Source: JABCPO02 sp052174015 (GTDB taxonomy: Bacteria; Bacillota; Clostridia; TANB77; CAG-508). From it: 55,790 nucleotides of DNA. The translations under genes were made by a program, and so were the position numbers. Under the pieces are notes generated by a model. It was not told the origin of the DNA. It worked only from the letters and a program-made list of their open reading frames with translations, and ran no database searches. The DNA is taken from the NCBI GenBank assembly GCA_052174015.1, contig JBQMXM010000006.1:1-55790 (forward strand). Direction: 5' to 3'. The stretch's first letter is position 1. Each line of letters begins with the position of its first letter. Shown piece by piece: positions 6,187 through 15,908 of the stretch.

Positions 6187-7939
6187 TGGCAGTTTAACAC
6201 TTATAGATAAAATTTCTCCGACATATATTTCTGAGAAAAATCCTAAATATCTAGAAATTGATAATATGTATTTTAGTTCTTTAATTGTTGTAGATTATCA
6301 AAAAGAATATTCTGAAATTATATGGAAAAATATAGTAGATTTAGATTCTAATATTCAAATATCAATGTTTTATCAAAAAAAGGATAAATACAAAACAATT
6401 AAGGATATTACATATTATATAGGTAATTCAGGTGCAAGTATTAAAGAATTTAACAAGAATAGACAAGATATTGATTTATTATCATTTTCTTATGAAGATG
6501 CAAAATATATTAGGCAACAATTGCAAATTAACAATGATGAATTGTATAACATATATGTTTATATTACTGTAATGGAAAAAGAGCCAAATTTACTTGAATA
6601 TGAGCTAAATAAAGTACAATCTATATTATATTCAAATGGACTTATAACTAGAAGAGCAAATTTTAGACAATTGGAAACTTATGAAAACACATTACCAATT
6701 TTTAAAAATAATGAAATAGTTGCAAATATTAGTAGAAGAAATATTTTAGGTTCTAGCTTAGTTGTAACATACCCATTTATTTTATCTACTATTAATGATA
6801 AAACAGGTATCCTTTTAGGTGGTGGAGTATATAATAATTCTTTGGTGATTATAGATAGATTTAAACGAAAGATATATAAAAATAGTAATATGTGTATTTT
6901 TGGTACATCAGGTTCAGGTAAGTCATATTTTACTAAATTAAATATTTTAAGAGAATTTTTAAATGGAATTACTCAATATATAATTGACCCTGAAGGTGAA
7001 TATAGTGATATTTGTAAATATTTAGGTGGTGAGATTATTAAAATTGGGCCTTCTTCTAAAGAATATATTAATATTTTAGATATTAGAAAAGAAGAAGCGA
7101 CTGAAAATTATCTTTTATCAAAATTATTAAAATTAAAGAGTTTTTTCTATCTAATTTTTAATGATATTAACAACGAAGATTATGCATTACTAGAAGAAAA
7201 ATTAATTTTAATGTATAAAAATCATGGTATAACTTTTGACGACAATTCATTATATGAAAATATACAAGAAAACAAGATTATAATTGAAAAAGTCTTTAAA
7301 AAACCTAATAAAATGCCTATACTAGAAGATTTATATGAATTGATTAAAAATGATACTCAATTAAAAAAATATGCTAATCAATTAAAAATATTTGTACATG
7401 GTGGTTTAAAATTTTTTAATCATCACACAAATGTAAATCTTAACAATCGTCTTATTGTATCAGATATACATGAATTAGGTGAAGAAAACTACAAATATGG
7501 AATGTTCCTATTTATAGATACTTTTTGGAATAAAATCAAAGAAAATAATAATTTAAATAAAATAATATATATAGATGAAATTTGGAGAATAATAGGTATA
7601 AGCTCTAATGCTGAAACTGCTAATTTTATATATAAAATATTTAAAACAATTAGAAAATATGGTGGTGGAGCAGTAGCTATCACTCAAGATGTTAGTGATG
7701 TTTTTTCACTACATGACGGTTCTTATGGTAAAAGTATTATAAATAATAGTAGTATTAAATGTCTATTTAATTTATCAGAAGAAAATATTGATATAATATC
7801 AAAAAATATAAAGATGTCTGAACAAGAACAAATAGAAATAAAAAAATTTAATCGTGGTGAAATGTTACTCATTGCAGAAGATAATCATTTACCTGTTCAT
7901 ATTATTTCATCAGAATACGAGAAAAATATCATAGGTTAA
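6173..7939 (+). CDS. VirB4-type type IV secretion ATPase
   Basis: The start at 6173 follows GGAGG; an ATG at 6161 lies before that site. The 588-residue product has an N-terminal VirB4/CagE-type domain and a C-terminal RecA-like ATPase domain. Walker A is GTSGSGKS (244-251), a DPEGEY motif typical of VirB4 follows, Walker B ends in Asp468-Glu469 (IIYIDEIW) and a later AITQDVSDVF segment fits motif III. VirB4 proteins energise the secretion channel at the inner face of the membrane. It is translationally coupled to its upstream partner. The VirB2/B6/B3-like genes it should serve lie about 34 kb to the right, across oriC. Confidence 0.9.
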   Translation: MEIIDGSLTLIDKISPTYISEKNPKYLEIDNMYFSSLIVVDYQKEYSEIIWKNIVDLDSNIQISMFYQKKDKYKTIKDITYYIGNSGASIKEFNKNRQDIDLLSFSYEDAKYIRQQLQINNDELYNIYVYITVMEKEPNLLEYELNKVQSILYSNGLITRRANFRQLETYENTLPIFKNNEIVANISRRNILGSSLVVTYPFILSTINDKTGILLGGGVYNNSLVIIDRFKRKIYKNSNMCIFGTSGSGKSYFTKLNILREFLNGITQYIIDPEGEYSDICKYLGGEIIKIGPSSKEYINILDIRKEEATENYLLSKLLKLKSFFYLIFNDINNEDYALLEEKLILMYKNHGITFDDNSLYENIQENKIIIEKVFKKPNKMPILEDLYELIKNDTQLKKYANQLKIFVHGGLKFFNHHTNVNLNNRLIVSDIHELGEENYKYGMFLFIDTFWNKIKENNNLNKIIYIDEIWRIIGISSNAETANFIYKIFKTIRKYGGGAVAITQDVSDVFSLHDGSYGKSIINNSSIKCLFNLSEENIDIISKNIKMSEQEQIEIKKFNRGEMLLIAEDNHLPVHIISSEYEKNIIG

Positions 7940-8198
7940 TATTTATAAACATATTTTGTACAAAAGATAAAATAAAATATAAGTACAAATAAAAAGAAAT
8001 TATAATAATAATCAAATAAAATTAATCAAAAACATTAAACTAATAAACGTGGTATATAATAAAATAATAAAAAATTAAAATTAAAATTGAAACAAAAAAT
8101 AAAATGTAAAAACAAATAAACAAATAAGAGTATATAAGTATACAAGATATTAAAATGTTAAAATATTACTTTAATACATTAAAATATAAGGAGAATAT

Positions 8199-8927
8199 AT
8201 GGAAATTATTACAGTTATGGATAATATAGAATTTAATAATAAATTAAAAGAGAAATGTAAAAATAATGATAATATTTTAATTCATCCAGATATTAGCTAT
8301 TTAGAAGGTATAAATGAGATTTTAGAAATTAATAATAATATTGAATTGATAATTATTAATTCAATGATTACAACTAAAGAATTATTATTAAATACAATTT
8401 CTAATATTTTTGAGAAAAAGAAAATGCAAATTATAGTATTCTTAGAGAAAGAAGACTTAGAGTTTAGAAAATTACTTATTAGTTTTGGATTAAAATATAT
8501 TTTTTTAAATAATCAGATAGATTTAAATGATTTAGTTAATATTATTGTTAAAGATCAAAAAATAAGGGAAATAGAGTTAGAAGAAGAAATTAGAATATTA
8601 AAAGAAAAATTGTTCTATGCTGATAATATTAATAAGAATAATCATAAGAATATTATAAAAGGTACTGGGTTATTTAATAGTAAAATATTTAAAACCATTT
8701 TATCTTTGAAAAATAAAGATATAATTAAATTAAATAATAACCATAGTATTAACGATAATATTTCAAAATATAATAAGTATAATAATATAGGCAAGAATTT
8801 AAATAATTTAAACAACTTAAATACTAATACAGAAAACACTATAAATATTAATGTTCAAGAAATGATAAAAAATATTAAAGAAATTACATTAACTTTAAAT
8901 GATGATACACATAATTTAAATAATTAA
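8199..8927 (+). CDS. Receiver-like domain protein of the T4SS-like locus (no ATPase domain)
   Basis: 242 residues behind an AAGGAG site. Residues 1-125 alternate strands and helices (MEIITVMDNIEFNNKLKEK, then IELIIINS, MQIIVFLEKE, FGLKYIFLNN), a layout like the N-terminal receiver-like domain of CpaE/TadZ proteins. A coiled coil of Glu/Lys/Leu follows (about 125-150). The tail is an Asn-rich low-complexity stretch. CpaE-like proteins normally continue into a ParA-type ATPase, but no Walker motif is present here. It may be a truncated relative or an adaptor. The assignment is tentative and the function unknown. Confidence 0.6.
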   Translation: MEIITVMDNIEFNNKLKEKCKNNDNILIHPDISYLEGINEILEINNNIELIIINSMITTKELLLNTISNIFEKKKMQIIVFLEKEDLEFRKLLISFGLKYIFLNNQIDLNDLVNIIVKDQKIREIELEEEIRILKEKLFYADNINKNNHKNIIKGTGLFNSKIFKTILSLKNKDIIKLNNNHSINDNISKYNKYNNIGKNLNNLNNLNTNTENTININVQEMIKNIKEITLTLNDDTHNLNN

Positions 8928-9028
8928 TCTAAAATATTCTAAGAATAATCATAAATAATCATAATTTCTTTTTATTGATATATTTTAAATTAAAACAACA
9001 ATTGAATTTAATGATTTATGGAGGTGTT

Positions 9029-9772
9029 ATGGATTTAGAGTTATTAAATAATACTGAAAGAGGCCTAGAGCAAACTAAAATGGAGCTTTCTAATAATAGT
9101 TTAGAAGTAACAAAAGGACAAGATAGCTTTTTAAATAAGTTGTTTAAAAATGCTATTGAAGAAGGTATTAATTTAGGTATAAAAGCATTATTACCTGATA
9201 TTATTGAAGACCAAGTCATTGATATTAAAGATGGTATTATTGAAGGAGGTTTTAAAGAAGGAGCAAGTGTATTTGTTGATAAAGTAAAAGAATTTGGTAA
9301 TGCTGTTTCTGGTATATTTACTGGTAATTTTAATAATATTAATGCATTAGAACTTGCAACTAAAAATTCAGGTATATTAAAATTGTTTTCTAAAGGTCTC
9401 TCTTTAGGAATAGATTATGCTATAAATAGTGGTAAAATAAATTCAACAATGGGTTCTATTTTAAAAAGTGGTAAAACAGCTTTAATTAATAAGTTTGCAG
9501 ATAAACTAGAAACTAATATGACTAAAGAAATGAAAAAATTTGATAAGTTAAAATCACTACAATCAAAATGGGATGAAGCTTTAGAAGATCGTGATATTGA
9601 TAGAATGAATAAATATGTAGATAAAATTAATGAACTTTCAAAAGAAACAGTACCTTTTGAAAATATTTTAAATAGAACACATCAGATAAATGAACTACAT
9701 GATTGGATGAAAAAAAATAATTCTTTTGATTATGCAGTTGATGTTAATGGTGCATTAATGAAACTTAATTAG
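9029..9772 (+). CDS. Unknown conserved-looking protein after the VirB4 group
   Basis: The start at 9029 follows GGAGG; the frame is open upstream from 8975 but lacks a site there. The 247-residue protein has a polar, probably coiled N-terminus, a central Gly/Ala/Ile-rich amphipathic region (EEGINLGIKALLPDIIEDQ, then GASVFVDKVKEFGNAVSGIF), and a charged C-terminal half (KSLQSKWDEALEDRDIDRMN). There is no clear signal peptide or true membrane helix. The middle resembles proteins that associate with membranes or form helical bundles. I do not recognise the family. It is the last gene before a strong terminator and shares direction with the T4SS-like genes, so an effector or accessory role is possible but unproven. 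Confidence 0.65.
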   Translation: MDLELLNNTERGLEQTKMELSNNSLEVTKGQDSFLNKLFKNAIEEGINLGIKALLPDIIEDQVIDIKDGIIEGGFKEGASVFVDKVKEFGNAVSGIFTGNFNNINALELATKNSGILKLFSKGLSLGIDYAINSGKINSTMGSILKSGKTALINKFADKLETNMTKEMKKFDKLKSLQSKWDEALEDRDIDRMNKYVDKINELSKETVPFENILNRTHQINELHDWMKKNNSFDYAVDVNGALMKLN

Positions 9773-9790
9773 TTAATAATTAATTCACTT

Positions 9791-9830
9791 AAATAAAACA
9801 GGTAAAATATATTACCTGTTTTATTTTTGG
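9791..9830 (+). terminator. Terminator after the VirB4 gene group
   Basis: A perfect 15-base-pair stem (9791-9805/9812-9826) with a 6-base loop and a T-rich right arm. Confidence 0.9.
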
Positions 9831-9952
9831 ACTGTTTTATTATTTTTATTATATTAATGTATTACAATATATTAATTGATATTACTTGTATTTATATTTT
9901 AAAAATGATATAAATATATCAGAAATAAACAGTGTTATATTATGAGGTTATT

Positions 9953-11212
9953 ATGGAAAAATTAATTATACATGGACCTAAAACTTTAAATGGAAAAGTT
10001 AAAATTTCAGGTGCTAAAAATTCAGCTGTAGCATTAATTCCAGCAGCATTACTTTCAGAAAAAAAAGTTATTATAGATAATGTTCCTAATATTTCTGATT
10101 TACACAAATATTATACAATTTTAGAAGAATTAGGTGTTAAAATTACACATTTATCAAATTCTAAAATTCAAATAGATTCTTCTAATATACATAATTTTGA
10201 AGCTATTTCAGATAATGTTAAACAGTTTAGAGCTTCATATTATTTACTTGGAACTTTACTTGCTAAAAATGGATATGTAAAAGTTGGTTTACCAGGTGGA
10301 TGTAATATTGGGGAGAGACCTATAGATCAACATATATTAGGTTTTGAAAAATTAGGTGCAACAGTTATTATTGATTCTGATAATGTTACTGCAAAAGCTG
10401 ATAAATTAATTGGAAATGAAATAACTTTTGATGTTGTATCTGTTGGAGCAACAATAAATGTAATGATTGCTGCGACTAAAGCTATTGGTACTACTGTATT
10501 AAAAAATGTAGCTAAAGAACCACATGTTGTTGATGTTGCAAACTTTTTAAATGCACTAGGAGCGAATATTGTTGGTGCAGGTACTGATACAATAACTATA
10601 AATGGTGTTAATCATTTAAATAATGAAGTTAAATATACAGTTATACCAGATCAAATAGAAGCAGGAACATTTTTAGTTGCAGGAGCTATTTCAGGTGGAG
10701 AGATAGAAATCTTAAATTGTATTCCTCAAGATTTAGAATGTATTATATCTCCATTAAAATCAGCAGGAGTTAATATTCAAACATTTAAAGATTCTATAAA
10801 AGTTAATAGTAATAATATTTTTTCACCAATTAATATAATTACAGAACCTCATCCAGGATTTCCTACAGACCTACAATCTCAAATAGGGGTATTACTAAGT
10901 TTAAGTAATGGTACTTCTACTTTAACAGAACAAATTTGGGAATCTAGATTTACATATATAGATGAATTAAATAAGATGGGAGCAAACATAATTGTTAATG
11001 ATAAAACAGCTGTATTTAACGGTGTTAATCATTTAAAGGGTGCTAAAGTTAAAGCTACAGATTTAAGAGCAGGTGCAGCTTTAGTTATTGCAGGAATAAT
11101 AGCAGACGGAACAACTGAAATAACTAATATCAATTATATAGATAGAGGTTATGAAAATATAGAAGATAAGTTTAGAAAATTAGGAGCGAATATAGAAAGA
11201 GTGGTAGAATAA
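9953..11212 (+). CDS. murA: UDP-N-acetylglucosamine 1-carboxyvinyltransferase
   Basis: The start at 9953 (MEKLIIHGP) follows a GAGG site; an ATG at 9932 lies upstream. The 419-residue product has the family's normal length and its two-lobed repeat. The N-terminus contains the SGAKNSAVALIPAALL segment with the conserved Lys-Asn. The catalytic Cys117 lies in PGGCNIGERPID, the loop that fosfomycin targets. A late DLRAGAALVIAG motif is also typical. It transfers enolpyruvate from PEP to UDP-GlcNAc, the first committed step of peptidoglycan synthesis, in the cytoplasm. walJ overlaps its stop by one base, so the two form an operon. Confidence 0.97.
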   Translation: MEKLIIHGPKTLNGKVKISGAKNSAVALIPAALLSEKKVIIDNVPNISDLHKYYTILEELGVKITHLSNSKIQIDSSNIHNFEAISDNVKQFRASYYLLGTLLAKNGYVKVGLPGGCNIGERPIDQHILGFEKLGATVIIDSDNVTAKADKLIGNEITFDVVSVGATINVMIAATKAIGTTVLKNVAKEPHVVDVANFLNALGANIVGAGTDTITINGVNHLNNEVKYTVIPDQIEAGTFLVAGAISGGEIEILNCIPQDLECIISPLKSAGVNIQTFKDSIKVNSNNIFSPINIITEPHPGFPTDLQSQIGVLLSLSNGTSTLTEQIWESRFTYIDELNKMGANIIVNDKTAVFNGVNHLKGAKVKATDLRAGAALVIAGIIADGTTEITNINYIDRGYENIEDKFRKLGANIERVVE

Positions 11213-12048
11213 TGATTAAATTTTGTGCACTATATAGTGGTAGTTCAGGAAATTCATATTTTGTTGAAATAGATGGAACTAAATTATTAATAGATGCTGG
11301 TACAAGTTCAAAAAAAATTAAAGAAGCTTTAATATCTATTGGTGAAAAAATTGAAAATATACATGGAGTTTTAATAACTCATGAACATAGTGACCATATA
11401 AAAGGGTTAAAAGTATTATTAAAAAAACAAGATATACCAATATATACTACAAATAAGACATTTAAAGAGTTAATATCTATTTATCCAGATTTAGAACAAA
11501 ATCCATTTATACCTTTTAAATCTGGAGATAAATTTAAAATAAATAATACATATATTAAAAGTATTAAAGTCTCACATGATGCAATAGACCCTGTTGCATT
11601 TTGTTTTAAAGACAGTAAAGAAAATAAGATAGCTATATTAACAGATTTAGGATATATTTCAGAAGGGGTTTATCAAACTGTAATTGGTTCTAAATTAGTA
11701 TTATTAGAATCAAATTATGAACCTAACATATTACAAGTATCTGATTATCCTTCATACTTAAAAAGACGAATAATAGGTGAATATGGACATTTATCAAATA
11801 CTAATGCAAGTGATTTTGCTAAAGAATTAATAAAAAATGGAACACATACAATAATTTTAGGACATTTAAGCTTAAATACTAATACTGAAAAAATAGCTTA
11901 TCAAAATATGAAAAATGCTATAATTTCAACTTTAAATTTAGAGATAGAAAAAGATATAAATACAGAAAAAGATATTTTAAAAGAAAACAATATTACATTA
12001 CAAGTTGCTAAAAGAGATTGTGTTGGTGAATTACATATAATTGAATAA
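11212..12048 (+). CDS. walJ: WalJ/YycJ-type MBL-fold hydrolase
   Basis: 278 residues, starting in an overlapping TAATG with murA. The N-terminus MIKFCALYSGSSGNSYFVE and the LLIDAG segment are typical of the YycJ/WalJ branch of metallo-beta-lactamase-fold proteins. The metal site is HEHSDH at about residues 60-65, with further ligands His121, Asp (LTDLG) and His in ILGHLS. Members are linked to cell-wall control and to exonuclease activity in DNA processing. In many Firmicutes this gene lies beside walKR; here it is paired with murA, which fits the cell-wall link. A bidirectional-looking hairpin follows. Confidence 0.9.
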   Translation: MIKFCALYSGSSGNSYFVEIDGTKLLIDAGTSSKKIKEALISIGEKIENIHGVLITHEHSDHIKGLKVLLKKQDIPIYTTNKTFKELISIYPDLEQNPFIPFKSGDKFKINNTYIKSIKVSHDAIDPVAFCFKDSKENKIAILTDLGYISEGVYQTVIGSKLVLLESNYEPNILQVSDYPSYLKRRIIGEYGHLSNTNASDFAKELIKNGTHTIILGHLSLNTNTEKIAYQNMKNAIISTLNLEIEKDINTEKDILKENNITLQVAKRDCVGELHIIE

Positions 12049-12049
12049 A

Positions 12050-12088
12050 AAAATAGGTATTATTTATATAATTATACCTGTTTTTATT
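12050..12088. terminator. Terminator between walJ and rsmI
   Basis: A hairpin with GGTAT/ATACC at its core, flanked by an A-run on the left and a T-run on the right. It lies between convergent genes and could serve both. Confidence 0.75.
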
Positions 12089-12141
12089 TTTGGTTTTATT
12101 TTCATATTATTTTATTAAAATTAGTATACTTAAATTATATA

Positions 12142-12969
12142 TTAATCATTGATAAATTTTTTATATATTGTGTCTTTATTTACATTTAAATCACGAGCTA
12201 TTTGTTTAATTATTTCTTTTTTACTTAATCCTTTATGTTCATAATAACTATAATGTTCTTCTAATGTTAAATTTTTTAAAATATCATTATTTTCTTTAGC
12301 ATTATATATTATAAGGACTATTTCTCCTTTTAAACTTTCTAATTTTTCTAATACTTCTGTTACTGTTCCATAAATATATTGTTCATGGATTTTAGAAATT
12401 TCACGAGCTATACATATTTCTGTTTTTTCATCTATTTCTGAAATAGTTTTTAATGTTTTTAAAATTCTATGTGGAGCTTCATAAATAATTGTTGGAAAAT
12501 TAAAAGATAGAATATTTTCTAATTCTTTTTTTCTTTTAGTAGTATTATTATTTAAAAATCCATAAAATATAAAATGAGTTGTATCAAAATTTGATGTTAC
12601 TATAGCTGGGATTAATGCTGTTGCACCTGGTAATGTTGTAACTTTTATATTTTCTTTAATAGCTTCTTTAATTAAAATATTTCCTGGGTCAGATATTCCG
12701 GGAGTTCCTGCATCTGATATTAATGCTATATCTTTACCATTTTTTAAATCATTAATTATATTTTGTAATTTCTTTTTTTCTACATCTTTATAATAACTTA
12801 TAAGAGAGTTAGTTATATTAAAATGATTTAATAATTTTAAAGAATGTCTTGTATCTTCTGCAAGTATATAATCTACATCTTTTAAAACTTTAATCGCTCT
12901 TAAAGTTATATCTTCTAAATTTCCAACAGGTGTTGGTACAATAAAAAGTGTGCCATAATTTGATTGCAT
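12142..12969 (-). CDS. rsmI: 16S rRNA (cytidine1402-2'-O)-methyltransferase
   Basis: 275 residues behind an AAAGGAG site. The N-terminus carries the family signature LFIVPTPVGNLEDITLRAI and AEDTRHSLKLL, then the glycine-rich ISDAGTPGISDPG loop of tetrapyrrole-methylase folds and the LPGATALIPAIV motif. The C-terminal KKEIIKQIARDLNVNKDTIYK segment looks like the small HTH-type domain at the end of RsmI. It methylates the ribose of C1402 in 16S rRNA at the decoding centre. It lies 10 bases after the trmN6-like gene and is probably co-transcribed with it. Confidence 0.95.
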   Translation of the reverse strand: MQSNYGTLFIVPTPVGNLEDITLRAIKVLKDVDYILAEDTRHSLKLLNHFNITNSLISYYKDVEKKKLQNIINDLKNGKDIALISDAGTPGISDPGNILIKEAIKENIKVTTLPGATALIPAIVTSNFDTTHFIFYGFLNNNTTKRKKELENILSFNFPTIIYEAPHRILKTLKTISEIDEKTEICIAREISKIHEQYIYGTVTEVLEKLESLKGEIVLIIYNAKENNDILKNLTLEEHYSYYEHKGLSKKEIIKQIARDLNVNKDTIYKKFIND

Positions 12970-12979
12970 TTTTTCTCCT

Positions 12980-13843
12980 TTAATTATTAATATATTTTTG
13001 TGGTAACATTTTTAAAAATGGTTTTCCATTTTTTACAAATTTAGCTAAAAATAGTGTTGGTTTAACATTGGGATTTGCTGAAACAAATTGTAATACTTTT
13101 AATTCTAATTTATTAATTTTAGCATTATATATAATTGTACTTAAATTTTCAATTTTAGATACTAAAAATAATTCTCCTTTATCTTTAAGCATTAAAAATA
13201 TAGATTTAAATATTTTTTCTATAAAATCAGAATCTGCTATTTTAGCAATATCTTTTTCATTATTAATCGTATTTAATCCTTTACCTTTTGCCATATATGG
13301 GGGATTAATTAAAATAGTTGTATATTTTTCTTTAAAATTATTTTTAAGATAGTCTATTTCTTTTAAATCTAGATTATATACATTTAAATACTTATTTAAA
13401 TTAATACTATTATTATTTATTCCTAAGCATTTATTCCATTCATTATTATTAATTTCAATGTTTTTTAGATTTAAATTATAAAAATATGGTTGTTTTTCAA
13501 AAAAATCAATATATGGAATTTCTTCTAAATTTACTGTTGTTTGACTATATCTTGTAATTATATCTTCACAAATATTAAAAAAAGAATATAAGCCTATAAT
13601 TCCTGTACCTGAACAAAAATCTGCTATTATCTCATTTTTCTTTGATTTAATAGACTTTTTATAATATTCTTCTAAATACATTTTAGATAATAATATACTA
13701 TCTAAACCAAACTTAAAATATTTATTGTTTTGAATTATATTATAGTTTTTAAACATATTCTCTAATATTTCATTCTCATCTAATATATATTTATAGTTAC
13801 AGTTTTGATCTATTTTATCTGTATTTCCTTTTGTTTTATTCAT
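12980..13843 (-). CDS. trmN6: tRNA1(Val) (adenine37-N6)-methyltransferase-like protein
   Basis: 287 residues with an AGAGG site before the ATG. The fold is a class I SAM-dependent methyltransferase: FKFGLDSILLS near the N-terminus (typical of the TrmN6/YabB family), ADFCSGTGIIGLYS as motif I and the N6-adenine catalytic motif NPPYMAKGKG as motif IV. In many Firmicutes this gene is next to rsmI near the origin, as here. The end (LFLAKFVKNGKPFLKMLP) resembles the family's usual LVLYEGRKGGGRVRVL ending. It acts on tRNA adenine 37. The exact substrate is inferred from the family. Confidence 0.88.
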   Translation of the reverse strand: MNKTKGNTDKIDQNCNYKYILDENEILENMFKNYNIIQNNKYFKFGLDSILLSKMYLEEYYKKSIKSKKNEIIADFCSGTGIIGLYSFFNICEDIITRYSQTTVNLEEIPYIDFFEKQPYFYNLNLKNIEINNNEWNKCLGINNNSINLNKYLNVYNLDLKEIDYLKNNFKEKYTTILINPPYMAKGKGLNTINNEKDIAKIADSDFIEKIFKSIFLMLKDKGELFLVSKIENLSTIIYNAKINKLELKVLQFVSANPNVKPTLFLAKFVKNGKPFLKMLPQKYINN

Positions 13844-13979
13844 TTTTACCTCTATTAAATATATTTTATCATATTATATATAAATTACAAATATTAATAA
13901 TAAAAAATATAATTTAAATCATTAAAATTTAAATTATATTTTATCTATATATTTAATTATATTAAAATCTTAATTAATA

Positions 13980-15908
13980 TTATACATCTAAATTCTTAAC
14001 AGACTTAGCATTTTGTTCAATAAATTCTCTTCTTGGTTCTACTTGATCTCCCATTAATAATGTAAACATTTCGTTTTCATATGCTGCATCTTCTAAAGTT
14101 ACCTTTATAAGTACTCTACTTTCTGGATTCATTGTAGTTTCCCATAATTGATCTGCAGACATTTCTCCAAGCCCTTTATATCTTTGAATAGTTGCATTTT
14201 CTCTTTCTTTACCTAATGCGTCTAATTCTTTTTCAAGTTCTTTATCTGTATAACAATATTTGTCTTCCATCCCTCTTTTACTAATCTTATATAATGGTGG
14301 TTGTGCTAAATATATATTTCCATTTTCAATTAATTCTTTCATATATCTAAAGAAGAATGTTAATAATAATGTTCTAATATGTGCTCCATCAACATCGGCA
14401 TCTGCCATTATAATTATTTTACCATATCTAATTTTTTCTGCTTTAAATTCTTTTCCAATACCTGTTCCTAAAGATTGAATAATAGGTTTTATAGTATCAT
14501 TACCATATACTTTATCTTCTTTTGATTTTTCAACATTTAATACTTTTCCACGCATCGCTAAAATAGCTTGTGTTGTTCTGTCTCTACCACCTTTAGCAGT
14601 ACCTGCTGCAGAATCTCCTTCCACTAGATATAATTCACATTTAGATGCATCTTTTTCAATACAATCTGCTAACTTACCTGGTAATGTAATTATATCTGAA
14701 ATTGGTGTTTTTCTAACTGATTCTCTTGCTCTTTTCGCAGCAGCTCTTGCTCTTTGTGATAACATAAACTTATTTACTAAAACTTTTGCAATAGTAGGAT
14801 TTTCTTCTAAAAAATCACCTAATTTTTGTGATACTAATGATTGTACAATACCACTAACTTCACTATTATTTAATTTTGTTTTTGTTTGGCTTTCAAATTG
14901 TGGATTAGCTACTTTAACAGAAATTACTACTGTTACACCTTCACGTACATCATCACCTTGAAAATTAGTATCTTTTTCTTTTAATAAATTTTTACTTCTA
15001 GCATAATCATTTACTGTTTTTGTTAAAGCACGTCTAAATCCTTCAACATGTGTTCCTCCATCTGTTGTATTAATATTATTTACAAAACTTAATACTGTTT
15101 CATTATATGATTTAGTATATTGTAATGCTATTTCTACAGGTACTTCTCCATCTACTTTACCTATAAATATTGGTTTATCATGTATTTTTTCTTTATTTCT
15201 ATTTAAATATTCAACAAGTGATTCAATTCCACCTTCATAATAATAAATTTCTTTTTTTACTTTTTCTTCATCTCTTAAATCTTGGAAAATTATTTTTAAT
15301 CCTCTTGTTAAAAATGCTATTTCTCTTAACCTATTAGATAAAACATCATAATCATATTCTGTTGTTTCAAATATATCACTATCTGCTTTAAAACTTACTT
15401 TTGTTCCTGTTGTTCCATCTGTAACATCAGATACTTTTTTTAATGATTGAACTGTTTTACCTTTTTCAAATTTCATTAAATATTTTTTTCCATCTCTTTT
15501 AATTTCTACTTCTGTCCAATCTGAAAGAGCATTAACTACAGAAGCACCTACACCATGTAATCCTCCTGAAACCTTATATCCACTGTCTCCTCCAAATTTT
15601 CCACCAGCATGTAGAACGGTATAAACTGTTTCTGCAGCAGATAATCCTGTTTTCTTATGTTTATCTACAGGTATACCTCTACCATCATCTTCAACTACTA
15701 CGATATCATCTTTAAGTAATGAAATTGTTATAACTTTACAATGTCCTGCTAGTGCTTCGTCAACACTGTTGTCAACAATCTCATAAACTAAATGATGTAA
15801 ACCTTTTTGTGAAGTACTACCAATATACATTCCAGGTCTAACTCTTACGGCTTCTAAACCTTCTAAAACTTGAATTTGGTCTGCATTATATTCTTCTTTT
15901 TTACTCAT
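13980..15908 (-). CDS. gyrB: DNA gyrase subunit B
   Basis: 642 residues, the usual length. The GHKL ATPase domain comes first (EIVDNSVDEALAGHC, DDGRGIPVD, GGLHGVGASVVNALS), then the transducer domain, the TOPRIM domain (ELYLVEGDSAAGTAKGGRD, MADADVDGAHI) and the C-terminal RYKGLGEMSADQLWET segment. With GyrA it introduces negative supercoils using ATP. The GTAKGGRDR variant fits gyrase and not topoisomerase IV ParE, and the dnaN-recF-gyrB context supports this. Its start overlaps the recF end by eight bases. gyrA is separate, at 33467 on the other side of oriC. Confidence 0.98.
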   Translation of the reverse strand: MSKKEEYNADQIQVLEGLEAVRVRPGMYIGSTSQKGLHHLVYEIVDNSVDEALAGHCKVITISLLKDDIVVVEDDGRGIPVDKHKKTGLSAAETVYTVLHAGGKFGGDSGYKVSGGLHGVGASVVNALSDWTEVEIKRDGKKYLMKFEKGKTVQSLKKVSDVTDGTTGTKVSFKADSDIFETTEYDYDVLSNRLREIAFLTRGLKIIFQDLRDEEKVKKEIYYYEGGIESLVEYLNRNKEKIHDKPIFIGKVDGEVPVEIALQYTKSYNETVLSFVNNINTTDGGTHVEGFRRALTKTVNDYARSKNLLKEKDTNFQGDDVREGVTVVISVKVANPQFESQTKTKLNNSEVSGIVQSLVSQKLGDFLEENPTIAKVLVNKFMLSQRARAAAKRARESVRKTPISDIITLPGKLADCIEKDASKCELYLVEGDSAAGTAKGGRDRTTQAILAMRGKVLNVEKSKEDKVYGNDTIKPIIQSLGTGIGKEFKAEKIRYGKIIIMADADVDGAHIRTLLLTFFFRYMKELIENGNIYLAQPPLYKISKRGMEDKYCYTDKELEKELDALGKERENATIQRYKGLGEMSADQLWETTMNPESRVLIKVTLEDAAYENEMFTLLMGDQVEPRREFIEQNAKSVKNLDV

